Notes under the pieces: generated by a model
The model's database searches: none
What the model was told of the DNA's origin: nothing
Seen by the model: only the letters and a program-made list of their open reading frames with translations
Shown here: one piece after another, positions 16,695-26,383 of the stretch
How positions within the stretch are numbered: position 1 is the first letter of the stretch
Layout: every line of letters starts with the position of its first letter
Source: Synergistaceae bacterium
Lineage (GTDB): Bacteria; Synergistota; Synergistia; Synergistales; Aminobacteriaceae
Assembly (NCBI GenBank): GCA_017443985.1
Contig: JAFSXR010000028.1
Span: 1-56,640 of the forward strand
Direction of reading: 5' to 3'
DNA length: 56,640 nt
Translations under genes and position numbers: made by a program

Positions 16695-17346
16695 ATTTAC
16701 CTCCTACCTCCTACCTCCTAACTCCTACCTGTTAGCTTTCGATTGTTGTTTGAAATTAACGGGCGTTGCTCTGATGACGGGGGAAAAAATTTTTTATGAT
16801 CAGCAGGATTTGGGCCGCCGACAGTCCGCAGAACTCCCAAAGATGACAGAAAAACTTTTGCGCGAAAATAATATTTCGTTCAATGATATTAATTATGTCG
16901 CTTTAACGAACGGGCCGGGATATTTCACGGGCATCAGGGTCGGAGCTGCTTATGCGTCCGGGCTTGCTTATGCTTCGGGGGCAAAAATAATTCCTGTCTC
17001 GACGCTCGAAATGCTAGCGTATGCTTTCAAAAAAAATCATAATGACGCTGAAAAAATTTTAGCTTTAATTTATGCCGGTCATGGCTTTGTATACGCTGAA
17101 GCAAAAAATTTTTTAGAGGCCGGCGAATATTCGCACGAGTTTATAAAATCATGGCTCGAAAAAAATCCTGACACAAAAATAATTTCTGACGACCCCGAAA
17201 AAATTTCAATGAATGAAATAAAATTTGAAATTGTCAAACCTGATTTAATTTCTTTGTGCGGGATTGCTGAAAAAAATCTTGACAGAGCCATAAACCCTAT
17301 GGAGCTTAAAATTTCGTATTACCGCGCTCCTCAAGGGGTCAAATAA
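16684..17346 (+). CDS. tsaB: tRNA threonylcarbamoyladenosine biosynthesis protein TsaB, with repeat-derived N-terminus
   Basis: 220-aa ASKHA-fold partner of TsaD. Core motifs are AFDCCLKLTGVALM, NDINYVALTNGPGYFTGIRVGAAYASGLAYA and IIPVSTLEMLAYA. In homologues the protein begins at about the ILAFDTS strand. Here about 17 residues (MKDKFTSYLLPPNSYLL) come first, and most are the translation of a heptamer repeat. The start at 16684 has GAGGGG upstream and overlaps tsaE. Function is probably kept, since the repeat only lengthens the N-terminus. Confidence 0.88.
   Translation: MKDKFTSYLLPPNSYLLAFDCCLKLTGVALMTGEKIFYDQQDLGRRQSAELPKMTEKLLRENNISFNDINYVALTNGPGYFTGIRVGAAYASGLAYASGAKIIPVSTLEMLAYAFKKNHNDAEKILALIYAGHGFVYAEAKNFLEAGEYSHEFIKSWLEKNPDTKIISDDPEKISMNEIKFEIVKPDLISLCGIAEKNLDRAINPMELKISYYRAPQGVK
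16699..16732 (-). repeat. Heptamer repeat, copy 7, inside the tsaB coding sequence
   Basis: CCTCCTA three times, then ACTCCTA, CCT. Three units make 21 bases, so the tract adds seven codons per three units without shifting frame. It encodes TSYLLPPNSYL near the TsaB N-terminus. Confidence 0.85.
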
Positions 17347-17368
17347 AAAAATTTAGGAGGTTATCAAA

Positions 17369-17899
17369 ATGAAAAACATCGCTTTAGTTTGTGATTTAAT
17401 AATGATTGCAGTGTTCTTGTTTTTCTTGTGGCGCGGATTTCTTCGCGGATTTTCCGGCGAGATCATCGGCTTCGTAGGGCTTTTTGTCGGGGCGTTCTGC
17501 GCTTGGAATTTTCACGAGCCTGCTCTCGAACTGGTCCGTCAATATTTGCCGTCAATAACATTCGATGACACAGTAATAAAAATAATTTGCGGCGTAATAA
17601 TATTTTTCAGCGTCGAAATTATTTTTGCGTTAATCAGCGCAATTCTTGCATATCTCGTCCGCGTTACAAATTTAACAGTAACTGACCGCCTGCTGGGAAT
17701 AATTTTGGCCTGCGTAAAATTTTTGTGTGTTGCAGTTTTTATTTACGCCGTTGCGTCAATGTTCCCGAATGTAATTCCTGAAAACTTTTTTGAACAAAGC
17801 TACACAATGAAGTTCACGTCGCATATTTGGCCTCCGGTTAGAGACTTTTTGACGGCGCAGGGATTATTAGATTTTTCAAAACTTACCGGCAAAATGTAA
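17369..17899 (+). CDS. cvpA: CvpA family membrane protein
   Basis: 176 aa with four hydrophobic segments. Typical CvpA features are LIMIAVFLFFLWRGFLRGFSGEIIGFVGLFVG and the loop VTDRLLGIILACVKFL. In E. coli the family is linked to colicin V production and envelope stress; its molecular role is unclear. An AGGAGG precedes the ATG. It lies four bases before mutS2, a neighbourhood frequent in Firmicutes and Synergistota. Confidence 0.85.
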   Translation: MKNIALVCDLIMIAVFLFFLWRGFLRGFSGEIIGFVGLFVGAFCAWNFHEPALELVRQYLPSITFDDTVIKIICGVIIFFSVEIIFALISAILAYLVRVTNLTVTDRLLGIILACVKFLCVAVFIYAVASMFPNVIPENFFEQSYTMKFTSHIWPPVRDFLTAQGLLDFSKLTGKM

Positions 17900-17903
17900 A
17901 TCG

Positions 17904-20258
17904 ATGCGCTTAACTGAAAATATATCCGAAATTCTTGAGCTGCAAAAAAATTTGCTCCCCTTCCGTGAAAAATTGCGCGGCGAACTAGGGGAGCTAATTT
18001 TGAACTCTTTACAGCCTGCGGAAAATTTCGAGAGCCTCAAAAAACGCGAAAAACTTTTGCGCGAATGGCTTGACCTCACCGACCATCACGGCGAATTTAA
18101 TTTTAATGCAAGCGTCGAGCCTGTATCTTACATGTTCGCAAACGCTAAACGCAGCGGAATTTTATCGGGCGAAGAATTATTGAAAGTCCGCCTGCTTTTG
18201 AACGCCGCAAAAAATATCAGAGAAAATCTCGCGGAAATTTCCGAAAAATATAAAAGCATTGACGATTTACGGCGCGGCATCAGGGATTTTTCGCCGGAGC
18301 TTGAGGCATTGAGCGTCATTGAGGACTCAGGGCGGCTTGCCGATACAGCGTCGCAAAAATTATTTAATTTGAGAACCGAAATTGAAAATCTCAAACGCAA
18401 CGGGCGGAGGATTGCTCAAAAATTATTTGATGACGCTGATATTAATAACATGCTGCAGGAGCGTTCGCTCTCGTGGCGCGACGGGAGATTTTTGTTATTA
18501 GTACGTCAGGAATTTATAAACAGATTTCCGGGCTTGGCCGTTGAGCGTTCATCGTCAGGAAATTCCGTTTATATGGAGCCGAAAGCACTTTCAAATATTA
18601 ATAACAATTTAATAATTAAAACTAAGGACGAACAGGACGAAGAGCGCGTAATCTTGTTAGCTCTGACGCGAAATATTTTGAGCCGCGAGAACGCGATCAT
18701 GAACGCTGAAAAAGTTATAGGCACGTTCGATTTATTATGCGCATGCGATGACTTAATCCGCAATAAAAAATGGGTGATCCCGGAACTGACGCAAAAAAAT
18801 TTTTTCAGGTTAGTCGGAGCAAGGCACCCAATGTTAAAAGAAAAGGCAGTGCCTATTGACGCTTCGTGCGGAGAAAAATTTTCAACTCTCGTCATAACGG
18901 GCTCGAACACCGGCGGAAAAACAGTAACGTTAAAAACCGCAGGAGTTTTAATTTCAATGGCGTGGCTTGGCCTTCCGCTGCCTGCACGGGACGGAACAGT
19001 TATCGGAACTTTTGACGAGATCTACGCGGACATAGGCGACGAGCAGAGCATAGAGCAAAATCTTTCAACTTTCAGCTCCCACTTAAAAAAAATTATTCAC
19101 ATTCTAAAAAATTCTACGGACAAGTCATTAATCTTGCTTGACGAGTTAGGGGCAGGCACGGACCCTCACGAGGGCGCGGCGTTGGGTGTTGCAATTCTCG
19201 AAACTTTGAAGAAGCGCGGTGCCGTTACTCTTGCGACAACTCATCACAACCCGATTAAACAATATGCCCTAACTACTGACGGAGTAGAAACGGCGAGCAT
19301 GGAATTTGACATCGAAAAATTACAGCCGACTTATCATTTATTGATGGGTATACCCGGCCGGAGCAGTGCTTTGTTAATTGCGAAGCGTTACGGAATGCCC
19401 GAAGAGGTTTTGAAACTTGCGCAGGGGTCTTTAGACGCTAGGGAATTGACCGCCGAAGACATCATGAGCGAATTAAACGAGCGCAAAGCCGCTTTAGATA
19501 GTGCCGAGCGTGAATTTCAGACGACAATGAAAGAAGCTCAGGACTTGAAAAAAACTTATCAAAGCCGCGTAGCCGAAATTGATTTCCAGCGCGACAAAAT
19601 CATGCAGGCCGCCGACAGAAAAGCCGAGAAGTTTATCGCTCAGGCCGAAGAGACTTCAAAAGAAATTATTAAGAGCATGGAAGAAGCTGCAAGGGACGCG
19701 GCACGAAGAGGTTACACAGTGAAGCAGAGAGAATTAAAGACATTAAAGAGCATTATCGAAAAGCGCAACAAGAAACGGACCGAGCGCGAAATTGAGAACA
19801 GCCCGAAACCTTTTGAGCCTGCCGTCGGAGTTACCGCTATGATAGCCGGAAGCGGCATAGTAGGAATTATTAACGAGATTAAAAACGGACGAGCCTATAT
19901 GACCGCCGGGCCCATGAGCGTTGACGTGCCTTTATCGCAATTAATTGCAACTGACAAAAAAGCAAAAGTTGCCACGCCTCCGATCGATACGAGCCAATTA
20001 AAAACCGTCGAGAGCGTTCCGCCGTCAATAATGGTACGCGGAATGTTAGTCGGCGAAGCTATGCCCTTAGTAGAAAATTATTTAGATCGTGCATACAGAG
20101 CTAATCATTCTGTCGTTACCGTCATTCATGGACGGGGCGAGGGAATTTTAAGACGCGAAGTCCACGCGCTTTGTTCGAGGCTTAGTTATGTTAAAAGCTT
20201 CAGGCTCGGCGGCGAGGGCGAAGGCGGCTTCGGCGTTACTATAGTTACGTTCAAATAG
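17904..20258 (+). CDS. mutS2: Endonuclease MutS2
   Basis: 784 aa. It lacks the mismatch-recognition domain I of MutS. The ATPase has ITGSNTGGKTVTLKT near residue 332, LILLDELGAGTDPHEGA near 410 and TLATTHHNPIK. A coiled-coil stretch follows at about 510-640. The C-terminal Smr nuclease domain ends in VVTVIHGRGEGILRREVHALC. In other bacteria MutS2 restrains recombination or rescues collided ribosomes. Normal length and intact motifs. Confidence 0.95.
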   Translation: MRLTENISEILELQKNLLPFREKLRGELGELILNSLQPAENFESLKKREKLLREWLDLTDHHGEFNFNASVEPVSYMFANAKRSGILSGEELLKVRLLLNAAKNIRENLAEISEKYKSIDDLRRGIRDFSPELEALSVIEDSGRLADTASQKLFNLRTEIENLKRNGRRIAQKLFDDADINNMLQERSLSWRDGRFLLLVRQEFINRFPGLAVERSSSGNSVYMEPKALSNINNNLIIKTKDEQDEERVILLALTRNILSRENAIMNAEKVIGTFDLLCACDDLIRNKKWVIPELTQKNFFRLVGARHPMLKEKAVPIDASCGEKFSTLVITGSNTGGKTVTLKTAGVLISMAWLGLPLPARDGTVIGTFDEIYADIGDEQSIEQNLSTFSSHLKKIIHILKNSTDKSLILLDELGAGTDPHEGAALGVAILETLKKRGAVTLATTHHNPIKQYALTTDGVETASMEFDIEKLQPTYHLLMGIPGRSSALLIAKRYGMPEEVLKLAQGSLDARELTAEDIMSELNERKAALDSAEREFQTTMKEAQDLKKTYQSRVAEIDFQRDKIMQAADRKAEKFIAQAEETSKEIIKSMEEAARDAARRGYTVKQRELKTLKSIIEKRNKKRTEREIENSPKPFEPAVGVTAMIAGSGIVGIINEIKNGRAYMTAGPMSVDVPLSQLIATDKKAKVATPPIDTSQLKTVESVPPSIMVRGMLVGEAMPLVENYLDRAYRANHSVVTVIHGRGEGILRREVHALCSRLSYVKSFRLGGEGEGGFGVTIVTFK

Positions 20259-20274
20259 TTTGGAGTATAAATCA

Positions 20275-21378
20275 ATGAGACAGGAAAACTTAATCAAAAT
20301 AAAAAATCTTCGTCATGAACTTCATAAGCACCCGGAACTTTCAATGAATGAAAAAGAAACTAAAAGGCGGCTTATGAATTTTATCGAAGAAAATACGCGG
20401 CTAGCCGTTGTTGACTGCGGAAAATGGTTTTATGCGTCGCGTTACGTCGAGGGCACAAAGGCTGTCGCTTTTAGGGCTGACATGGACGCTCTGCCGATGG
20501 ACGAATTTATAAAAATTCCTCATGCGTCAGAAAATCCGGGAATTTCCCACAAGTGCGGACATGACGGACACTGCGCGGCTCTCTGCGGACTTGCCCTTGA
20601 GCTTGACGCTATGGACTTGGAGCGGTCGGCCTATTTAATTTTTCAGCACGCCGAAGAGACCGGGCAGGGCGCAAGAGAATGTTCAAACTTTTTAAGAGAA
20701 CGGAGCATAAGCGAAATTTACGCCTTTCATAACTGGAGCGGCTGGCCTGAAAAAAGTATAGTAGTCCGCGAGGGGCTGTGTCAGTGTTCTTCGTCAGGCT
20801 TGACAATAAAATTCACGGGCAGGGCTTCACACGCAAGCGAGCCCGAAAAAGGAATTAATCCTGCGTTTGCGATTGCAAAAATAATTTCAGAAATTGAAAA
20901 AATGACGGGCAGCAACAAGAAAATTTTATGCACGGTTGTAAATATAAAGCTCGGCGAAAAAAATTTCGGAATATCTCCGGGCAGCGGTGAAATTTCTTTG
21001 ACACTCAGAGCCGAACGCGAAGAAGACATGAGAATTTTTAGAAATGCCGTAGTAAATTTAGCTGAAGTGCTTGGCCTGGAAAATTCTTTAGGCGTTGAAG
21101 TCGCTGGCTGCGATTATTTTCCTGAGACCATCAGCGACACGCGCTGTGTAAAAAAAATCAGGACTGCCGCTGAAAAATTAGGCTTAAAAATTATAGACAT
21201 GCCCGAAGCTATACGAGCGTCCGAAGATTTCGGCTTTTACACGAAGCAAATACACGGAGCTATTTTTTATATCGGCAACGGCGAAAATTATCCGGCCATT
21301 CACACGGCTGAATATGATTTTAATGATGAAATTTTAGAAACTGCGGTTGATATGTTCTCGAAAATTTTTGAAAAATAA
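20275..21378 (+). CDS. M20 family metallopeptidase/amidohydrolase
   Basis: ATG 20275, preceded by GGAG, gives 367 aa; a TTG at 20260 is less likely. Metal-site motifs are AFRADMDALPMDE, HKCGHDGHCAALCGLA and FQHAEETGQGA. The dimerisation domain carries GRASHASEPEKGINPA, and a late EDFGF/ HTAEYDFND supplies further ligands. The amidohydrolase subgroup removes acyl groups from amino acids or indole conjugates (N-acyl-amino-acid or hippurate hydrolase-like). Substrate unknown. It starts 16 bases after mutS2, and convergent phosphofructokinase follows. Confidence 0.85.
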   Translation: MRQENLIKIKNLRHELHKHPELSMNEKETKRRLMNFIEENTRLAVVDCGKWFYASRYVEGTKAVAFRADMDALPMDEFIKIPHASENPGISHKCGHDGHCAALCGLALELDAMDLERSAYLIFQHAEETGQGARECSNFLRERSISEIYAFHNWSGWPEKSIVVREGLCQCSSSGLTIKFTGRASHASEPEKGINPAFAIAKIISEIEKMTGSNKKILCTVVNIKLGEKNFGISPGSGEISLTLRAEREEDMRIFRNAVVNLAEVLGLENSLGVEVAGCDYFPETISDTRCVKKIRTAAEKLGLKIIDMPEAIRASEDFGFYTKQIHGAIFYIGNGENYPAIHTAEYDFNDEILETAVDMFSKIFEK

Positions 21379-21384
21379 AAAAAA

Positions 21385-21433
21385 ATTAGGAGCCGAAAAT
21401 TTTTTTTAACTCCTAACTCCTAACTCCTAACTG
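21385..21433. repeat. Heptamer repeat, copy 8, as an inverted pair between convergent genes
   Basis: TTAGGAG on the plus strand faces three CTCCTAA units across a run of eight T. It can form a short hairpin followed by T-rich sequence in either direction, so it may serve as a two-way terminator for the M20 gene and the phosphofructokinase gene. Confidence 0.6.
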
Positions 21434-22638
21434 TAAAGTCTCTCGACTGCGCCGTGAACTTCCTCAAGTTTTGCGACGTAAGGCTGACGGTAACGCCCGA
21501 AGCAAACGTCCATCTGCTCATAGAATGAAACTGTCTCAAGTCCGACAAATCTCTGCGCGATAGCTTCAGAAGTCGGCATGTAGCGTATAGTCCCGTCATA
21601 CATTTTCGTAACGGTAACGCCGCTCACTCCCTCGTCAAGAAGAATGACCGCAGCTGCGCCGATCTGTTTTCCGAAGTTTACGTCATAAGCCGATGTCGCT
21701 CCGCTCCTGACGATGTGGCTCGGAATTACTTCTCTGATTTCAGGAATTTCAAAAACGCCCGGAACATACATTCCCGAAGTTTTCATGAACTGCTTTATTT
21801 CAGGATCTTCCCTCATCATGTCTTCAAGCGTTTCTTTGACAAAGCGTCCTGCGCCCGCGAGTTTCGGGTGTCCGAATGAGTCCGTCTTTGCTCCGCCGCC
21901 GTCAGAGAATAATTTTCCGTCCGCGCCCTTAACGCCTTCAGCGACAACGATCGTGTAAGTTCCTGCGTGAACGTCGGAATTTAATATCCTGCGAATGTAA
22001 TAATGCTTTAAGTGAGCATATACGGCGTTGAAATCTACCGGAACTTCAGGAATTAAAATGCAGTCAGCGTCCGCCGCAATTCCGCCTCTGAAGGCTGTGT
22101 GTCCTGCGTAGCGTCCGAAAACTTCAATCACCATGATTCTGTTGTGCGTCGTGCCGGTCGTCTTTAAGTCGTCAACAATGTTAGCAATTTTATTGATAGC
22201 CGAGTCTCCGCCGACTGAATAAGTCTGAAGGTCAAGGTCCATTGTCTTTGGCGCGTGTACGCAGGGTATCCCGTGCTCTGAAAGGTCAACAACGACGCTT
22301 CCCGTATCGTCTCCGCCGGAAATTAAAAGTCCGTCAAGATTATGCTTGCGAAGTCCCATCATGATGCGGTCGTATTTATCGGGGTCATTGATTTTTGAAA
22401 TTTTTACGCGGCTGTGTCCTGCGTCGCTTCCGGCAAACTGTGAATTAACGTGGTCTGTTCTTTCTTCGTCAAGTTCGACTAAGTGATCAAAATTGACGAG
22501 GTTATAAAGTCCTGCGTAGCCGTTCGGGATCGTGAATGTTCTAATTCCGCGCATGAGTGCTGCTTTTGCCGCGCCCCTGATTACAGCGTTAAGGCCGCCG
22601 CAGTCGCCGCCGGAGGTAATAATGCCGATGTTCTTCAT
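21427..22638 (-). CDS. 6-phosphofructokinase, pyrophosphate-type signature
   Basis: ATG 22638 (GGAAGAG upstream) gives 403 aa. The N-terminal IGIITSGGDCGGLNAVIRG and the substrate loop are PFK-like. Two positions that decide the phosphoryl donor read Asp in GGDDTGS (near residue 107) and Lys in PKTMDLD (near 130). ATP enzymes have Gly at both. The catalytic TxDxD is kept as TMDLD. The protein should therefore be diphosphate-fructose-6-phosphate 1-phosphotransferase, which is reversible and saves ATP in glycolysis. Other motifs are IEVFGRYAGHTAF and PEVPVDF. Upstream in-frame extension to 22767 has no ribosome site and would precede the promoter. Confidence 0.88.
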   Translation of the reverse strand: MKNIGIITSGGDCGGLNAVIRGAAKAALMRGIRTFTIPNGYAGLYNLVNFDHLVELDEERTDHVNSQFAGSDAGHSRVKISKINDPDKYDRIMMGLRKHNLDGLLISGGDDTGSVVVDLSEHGIPCVHAPKTMDLDLQTYSVGGDSAINKIANIVDDLKTTGTTHNRIMVIEVFGRYAGHTAFRGGIAADADCILIPEVPVDFNAVYAHLKHYYIRRILNSDVHAGTYTIVVAEGVKGADGKLFSDGGGAKTDSFGHPKLAGAGRFVKETLEDMMREDPEIKQFMKTSGMYVPGVFEIPEIREVIPSHIVRSGATSAYDVNFGKQIGAAAVILLDEGVSGVTVTKMYDGTIRYMPTSEAIAQRFVGLETVSFYEQMDVCFGRYRQPYVAKLEEVHGAVERLYS

Positions 22639-22699
22639 TTTTCTTTTCTCTTCCAAAATAAAAAAACTCCCTTGCAAAAAATTTTGACGATGTGAGTGT

Positions 22700-22705
22700 A
22701 TTATA
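22700..22705 (-). promoter_or_regulatory. -10 box of the phosphofructokinase gene
   Basis: TATAAT on the minus strand, preceded by TG without spacer base, 61 bases before the ATG. No convincing -35 is seen. The gap 22639-23055 also holds repeat R2 and the tig leader. Confidence 0.5.
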
Positions 22706-22831
22706 CAGTTATTTGAAAAAATTGCTTTATCACAAAAAAATAAAAAATTTTTTTCTAGATGCTTCACGAAAAATTTTTGATTCTATTTTTTTAATTGGCT
22801 CTGCGAAATTTTATAGACACGAAAAATTTTT

Positions 22832-22923
22832 GAAATTTTTGTAGTGGTAATTGTAGTTGTAAAAAATTCTCTCTCTTAAAAATTTTTTTGAACGGAATAA
22901 AAATATTTTAGCATAAAATTTTT
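22832..22923 (-). repeat. Intergenic promoter-like repeat element, copy R2
   Basis: Read on the minus strand: TGCTAAAAT (extended -10, 22913-22905), ATTCCGTTCAAAAA, AAGAGAGAGAA, then the core TTTTTTACAACTACAATTAC followed by CACTACAAAAATTTC. It closely matches R3 over its whole length and R1 in the core and AGAGAG region. It points towards the phosphofructokinase gene, whose own -10 box lies 130 bases further on. Confidence 0.65.
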
Positions 22924-22981
22924 CTTTTCTTTGTCATTTTTTTATTTTTAATTTTTTGTGATAGAATTGTAAAATATTCGC

Positions 22982-23013
22982 GTCCTGTTTGAATGTAGAC
23001 AGGGCAATTTTTT
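22982..23013 (+). promoter_or_regulatory. Attenuator-like hairpin in the tig leader
   Basis: GTCCTGT (22982-22988) pairs with ACAGGGC (22999-23005), seven pairs with one G-U, and T6 follows. This intrinsic-terminator shape lies about 40 bases before the tig start, between a likely promoter and the gene, so it may attenuate the tig-clpP-clpX-engB transcript. Confidence 0.45.
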
Positions 23014-23055
23014 GAATTAAATTAATTTTTGCACAGAAGGAGCCTTAAATTCATA

Positions 23056-24441
23056 ATGAAAACAGAATTGCTGGGGCAGGAAAAAAATATAGTAAAAATA
23101 AAACTCGATATTGAAGCCGCCGAGTTCATTAAAGCACTCAATAAAACACTTAACGAGCTGTCTCAACAAGTTAGAGTTCCCGGCTTCCGCAAAGGAAAAA
23201 CTCCGCGCAACATTCTCGAAATGCGCTTTGGAAAAGAAGCTATCTACAATGAAGCTCTTGAAAAAATAGTTCCCGAACAAATCCGTCAGATAGTTGAAGA
23301 TTACGACCTTGATGTTATTGAAACGCCGACGCTTGACGTAAAAGAAAAAATTGTTGAGGGTCAGCCGGTCGTATGTGAGCTTACGTTTGAGGTACGTCCG
23401 GAGATTGAACTGCCGGAAATTGAAAATCTTGAAGTCGAAAAAGAAGTTCATGAAGTCAGTGATGATGATGTCAATCAGCTTGAAAAAAGAATAAAAATGG
23501 AAATGGCTGAAGTAAAGCCCGTTGAGAGATCCGTTCAGGACGGCGACATAGTCAACGTTGAACTGACAATAAAGGTTCTTAATCCAGACGGTTCAGAAGC
23601 TGAAGAGCAGCCGCAAAAAGAGCCAAGCAAAGAAGCAATAGACCTTGCCGACCAAACAATAAGACCACAAGTCCGCGAGGTCTTAGTCGGCAAAAATAAG
23701 GGCGATGAAGTCCACGCGGAGTTTGACGTTGAAGAGAAGTATTACGACAGAGAACTTGCAGGGAAGCATCTCGGCTACAAGATGACAATTGAAAATATTT
23801 CTGAGTATGTCATGCCGGAAATGAATGAGGAGTTTTATAAAAAAGTTTTCGGTCCCAACACTGACATAAAAGATTATGACGCTTTCAGGTCAAGGCTCAG
23901 AGATGATATTGAGAGAGAAACGAAAGCAACAGCGCAGAGCGATCTCGAAGACAGGGCCGTCGAGCTTATCGCTAAAAATTCAAAACTTGAACTTCCGGAG
24001 AGTTTTATAAACCGTCAGATTGGCGTGCTCCGCAAAGATGACGAGAAATGGGCTAAGAATAGCAATATCTCATTAGAGCAGGCTTACGCTCTCGACACTG
24101 AAGAGGGAAAAAAGGGCTATGAAAAACTTTTGCGCGAACGTGCCGAAACAAGCGTCAGAAATGTTATGGTGATGGACGAGGCTGCAAAAAAATTTGATGT
24201 CCATCTCGAGCAGGCAGACTTAGAGGCCGAGTTTGAACGTATGGCAAATCTCTACAACGTTCCTAAAGGGCGCGTAGCTAAAGCCATTCATGAGGACGAA
24301 GAGGCCTTTGACAAACTTAGAAGCCGCCTGCGCTGGGAGAAAATCATTAAAGTTTTACTTTCCCACATGAAAGTGAAAGAAGTCAGCGAACTTTCAGAGC
24401 CTAAATCACAGCCTGAGCAAGAAAATCACGACGGAGAATAA
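23056..24441 (+). CDS. tig: Trigger factor, ribosome-associated chaperone and prolyl isomerase
   Basis: 461 aa from ATG 23056. The ribosome-binding signature GFRKGKTP is near residue 45. The FKBP-type isomerase domain follows ([28 protein letters not shown]). The C-terminal chaperone arms are helical. An AAGGAG lies 13 bases upstream, a rather long spacing. First gene of tig-clpP-clpX-engB, an order common in bacteria. Confidence 0.95.
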   Translation: MKTELLGQEKNIVKIKLDIEAAEFIKALNKTLNELSQQVRVPGFRKGKTPRNILEMRFGKEAIYNEALEKIVPEQIRQIVEDYDLDVIETPTLDVKEKIVEGQPVVCELTFEVRPEIELPEIENLEVEKEVHEVSDDDVNQLEKRIKMEMAEVKPVERSVQDGDIVNVELTIKVLNPDGSEAEEQPQKEPSKEAIDLADQTIRPQVREVLVGKNKGDEVHAEFDVEEKYYDRELAGKHLGYKMTIENISEYVMPEMNEEFYKKVFGPNTDIKDYDAFRSRLRDDIERETKATAQSDLEDRAVELIAKNSKLELPESFINRQIGVLRKDDEKWAKNSNISLEQAYALDTEEGKKGYEKLLRERAETSVRNVMVMDEAAKKFDVHLEQADLEAEFERMANLYNVPKGRVAKAIHEDEEAFDKLRSRLRWEKIIKVLLSHMKVKEVSELSEPKSQPEQENHDGE

Positions 24442-24445
24442 TTAT

Positions 24446-25030
24446 ATGGCGTATTACGTTCCTTATGTAATTGAACAGACCGGCAGAGGCGAGAGAAGTT
24501 ATGACATTTACAGCCGTCTTTTGAAGGACAGAATAATTTTTCTCGGCTCTGAAATTGTCGATGATGTTGCAAATTCTATTGTTGCTCAGATGCTTTTCTT
24601 GGAGAGCGAAGACCCGGACAAAGATATAAATCTTTACATCAACAGTCCCGGCGGAAGCGTAACGGCAGGGCTTGCGATTTATGACACAATGCAGTATATA
24701 AAGCCGCAGGTTTCTACGATCTGTGTCGGCTTGGCCGCGAGCATGGGAGCAATTCTGCTTGCAGGAGGCGCGAAAGATAAACGGCTTGCGCTGCCTAACG
24801 CTGAAATTATGATACATCAGCCTTTGGGCGGTGCAAGAGGCCAGGCGAGCGACATTGAAATTCAGGCCAAGAACATCATAAAAACCAAAGAGCGCATGAA
24901 TAAAATTTTAGCTCACCACACAGGCCAAGATTTTGATACAATCGCACGCGATACTGACAGAGATAACTACATGACCGCAGACGAAGCCTTAAAATACGGG
25001 CTCATTGATAAAATTATAGAGGCAAGGTAG
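24446..25030 (+). CDS. clpP: ATP-dependent Clp protease proteolytic subunit
   Basis: 194 aa. Catalytic triad: Ser in [14 protein letters not shown] (near residue 97), His in [11 protein letters not shown] (near 122), Asp in [13 protein letters not shown] (near 171). [23 protein letters not shown] is the typical N-terminus that forms the axial gate. It assembles as a double heptamer and receives substrates from ClpX, encoded four bases downstream. Confidence 0.97.
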   Translation: MAYYVPYVIEQTGRGERSYDIYSRLLKDRIIFLGSEIVDDVANSIVAQMLFLESEDPDKDINLYINSPGGSVTAGLAIYDTMQYIKPQVSTICVGLAASMGAILLAGGAKDKRLALPNAEIMIHQPLGGARGQASDIEIQAKNIIKTKERMNKILAHHTGQDFDTIARDTDRDNYMTADEALKYGLIDKIIEAR

Positions 25031-25033
25031 AAA

Positions 25034-26383
25034 ATGCCGATAGATAAAAAAAATCCTGATACACACGGAAGTGGCCGCTGTTCTTTCTGCGGCAAGACGC
25101 GCTCTCAGGTTTCTGACATGTTTGACGGACCGGGCGGCAAGGTAAGAATCTGCGATCAATGCGTTACCTTGTGCGCTATCATGATGACCGACAAACACGT
25201 CAGTTTAGCTTCTTCGCTTGATGAGGTGAGAGACTCTGTAGGCGAAAAGACTTTGAACACTCAGAACGCTGCCAAAGATTTGCCGGATTTTACGGAAGGA
25301 TACGAAAATTTCAACGACAACATAAAGCCAAGAGAGTTAAGCAGTTATCTTGATCAATACGTTATCGGACAAAACAAAGCCAAAAAAGTCGTCTCTGTTG
25401 CTGTTTATAATCACTATCAGAGAATTAAAAATAATCTTGATAAAAAAGATTCTGACGTTGAAATTCAGAAAAGCAATGTTCTGCTGCTTGGCCCTACTGG
25501 TTCAGGAAAGACGTTAATTGCACAGACGCTGGCAAAAAAATTAAACGTGCCTTTTGCGATTGCGGACGCTACGACGCTGACTGAAGCCGGTTATGTCGGC
25601 GAAGATGTAGAAAATATTTTGGTGCGCCTTCTTCAAGCCGCTGATTATGATTTGAAAGCGGCTGAACGCGGAATAATTTACGTTGATGAGATAGATAAAA
25701 TTTCGCGCAAGTCCGAATCGGCTTCAATTACCCGCGATGTTTCCGGCGAGGGAGTTCAGCAGGCACTATTAAAAATCATCGAGGGAACTGTCTCAAATAT
25801 TCCTCCTAAAGGCGGAAGAAAGCACCCTCAGCAGGAATTTATACAGATGAACACGGAAAATATTTTATTCATCTGCGGCGGTTCTTTTGACGGCCTTGAG
25901 CCGATTGTGGCGCGCCGTGAGAGAAAAAAATCGCTGGGGTTCGGCGGAGAGCTTGCAAAAAAATCCGGAAGCTACGAAATTTTGAGCAAAGTTCAGCCCG
26001 AAGATTTGGTAACTTACGGATTTATACCTGAGCTTGTCGGAAGAATACCCGTGATTGTTGCGCTTGAGGAACTTGATAAAGAAGCCTTTATAAAAATTCT
26101 TCAAGAGCCTAAAAATGCACTTGTCAAGCAATACAAAAAAATTATCGGCATGGACGGCGTTAATTTAGAATTTACCCCTGAAGCGCTTGAAAAAGTTGCG
26201 GAGCTTGCAGTCGCCAAAAAAACCGGAGCTCGCGGTCTGCGTTCAATCATGGAAAATATGATGATTGATATCGAGTACGAACTGCCTTCGATGCCTGCAA
26301 GCGAAAGGTATGGCAAAAAATTATTAATAACTCCTGAATTTGTAAACGATAAAAATATTCCTTTAGAGAATTTGCTTCAATGA
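25034..26383 (+). CDS. clpX: ATP-dependent Clp protease ATP-binding subunit
   Basis: 449-aa AAA+ unfoldase. The N-terminal zinc domain has [12 protein letters not shown] and CDQCVTLC. Walker A is [15 protein letters not shown] near residue 155, Walker [16 protein letters not shown], and sensor regions follow. The ClpP-binding IGF-type loop is visible as SLGFGGE near residue 300. The [15 protein letters not shown] pore/tether segment is typical. It overlaps engB by four bases. Confidence 0.97.
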   Translation: MPIDKKNPDTHGSGRCSFCGKTRSQVSDMFDGPGGKVRICDQCVTLCAIMMTDKHVSLASSLDEVRDSVGEKTLNTQNAAKDLPDFTEGYENFNDNIKPRELSSYLDQYVIGQNKAKKVVSVAVYNHYQRIKNNLDKKDSDVEIQKSNVLLLGPTGSGKTLIAQTLAKKLNVPFAIADATTLTEAGYVGEDVENILVRLLQAADYDLKAAERGIIYVDEIDKISRKSESASITRDVSGEGVQQALLKIIEGTVSNIPPKGGRKHPQQEFIQMNTENILFICGGSFDGLEPIVARRERKKSLGFGGELAKKSGSYEILSKVQPEDLVTYGFIPELVGRIPVIVALEELDKEAFIKILQEPKNALVKQYKKIIGMDGVNLEFTPEALEKVAELAVAKKTGARGLRSIMENMMIDIEYELPSMPASERYGKKLLITPEFVNDKNIPLENLLQ

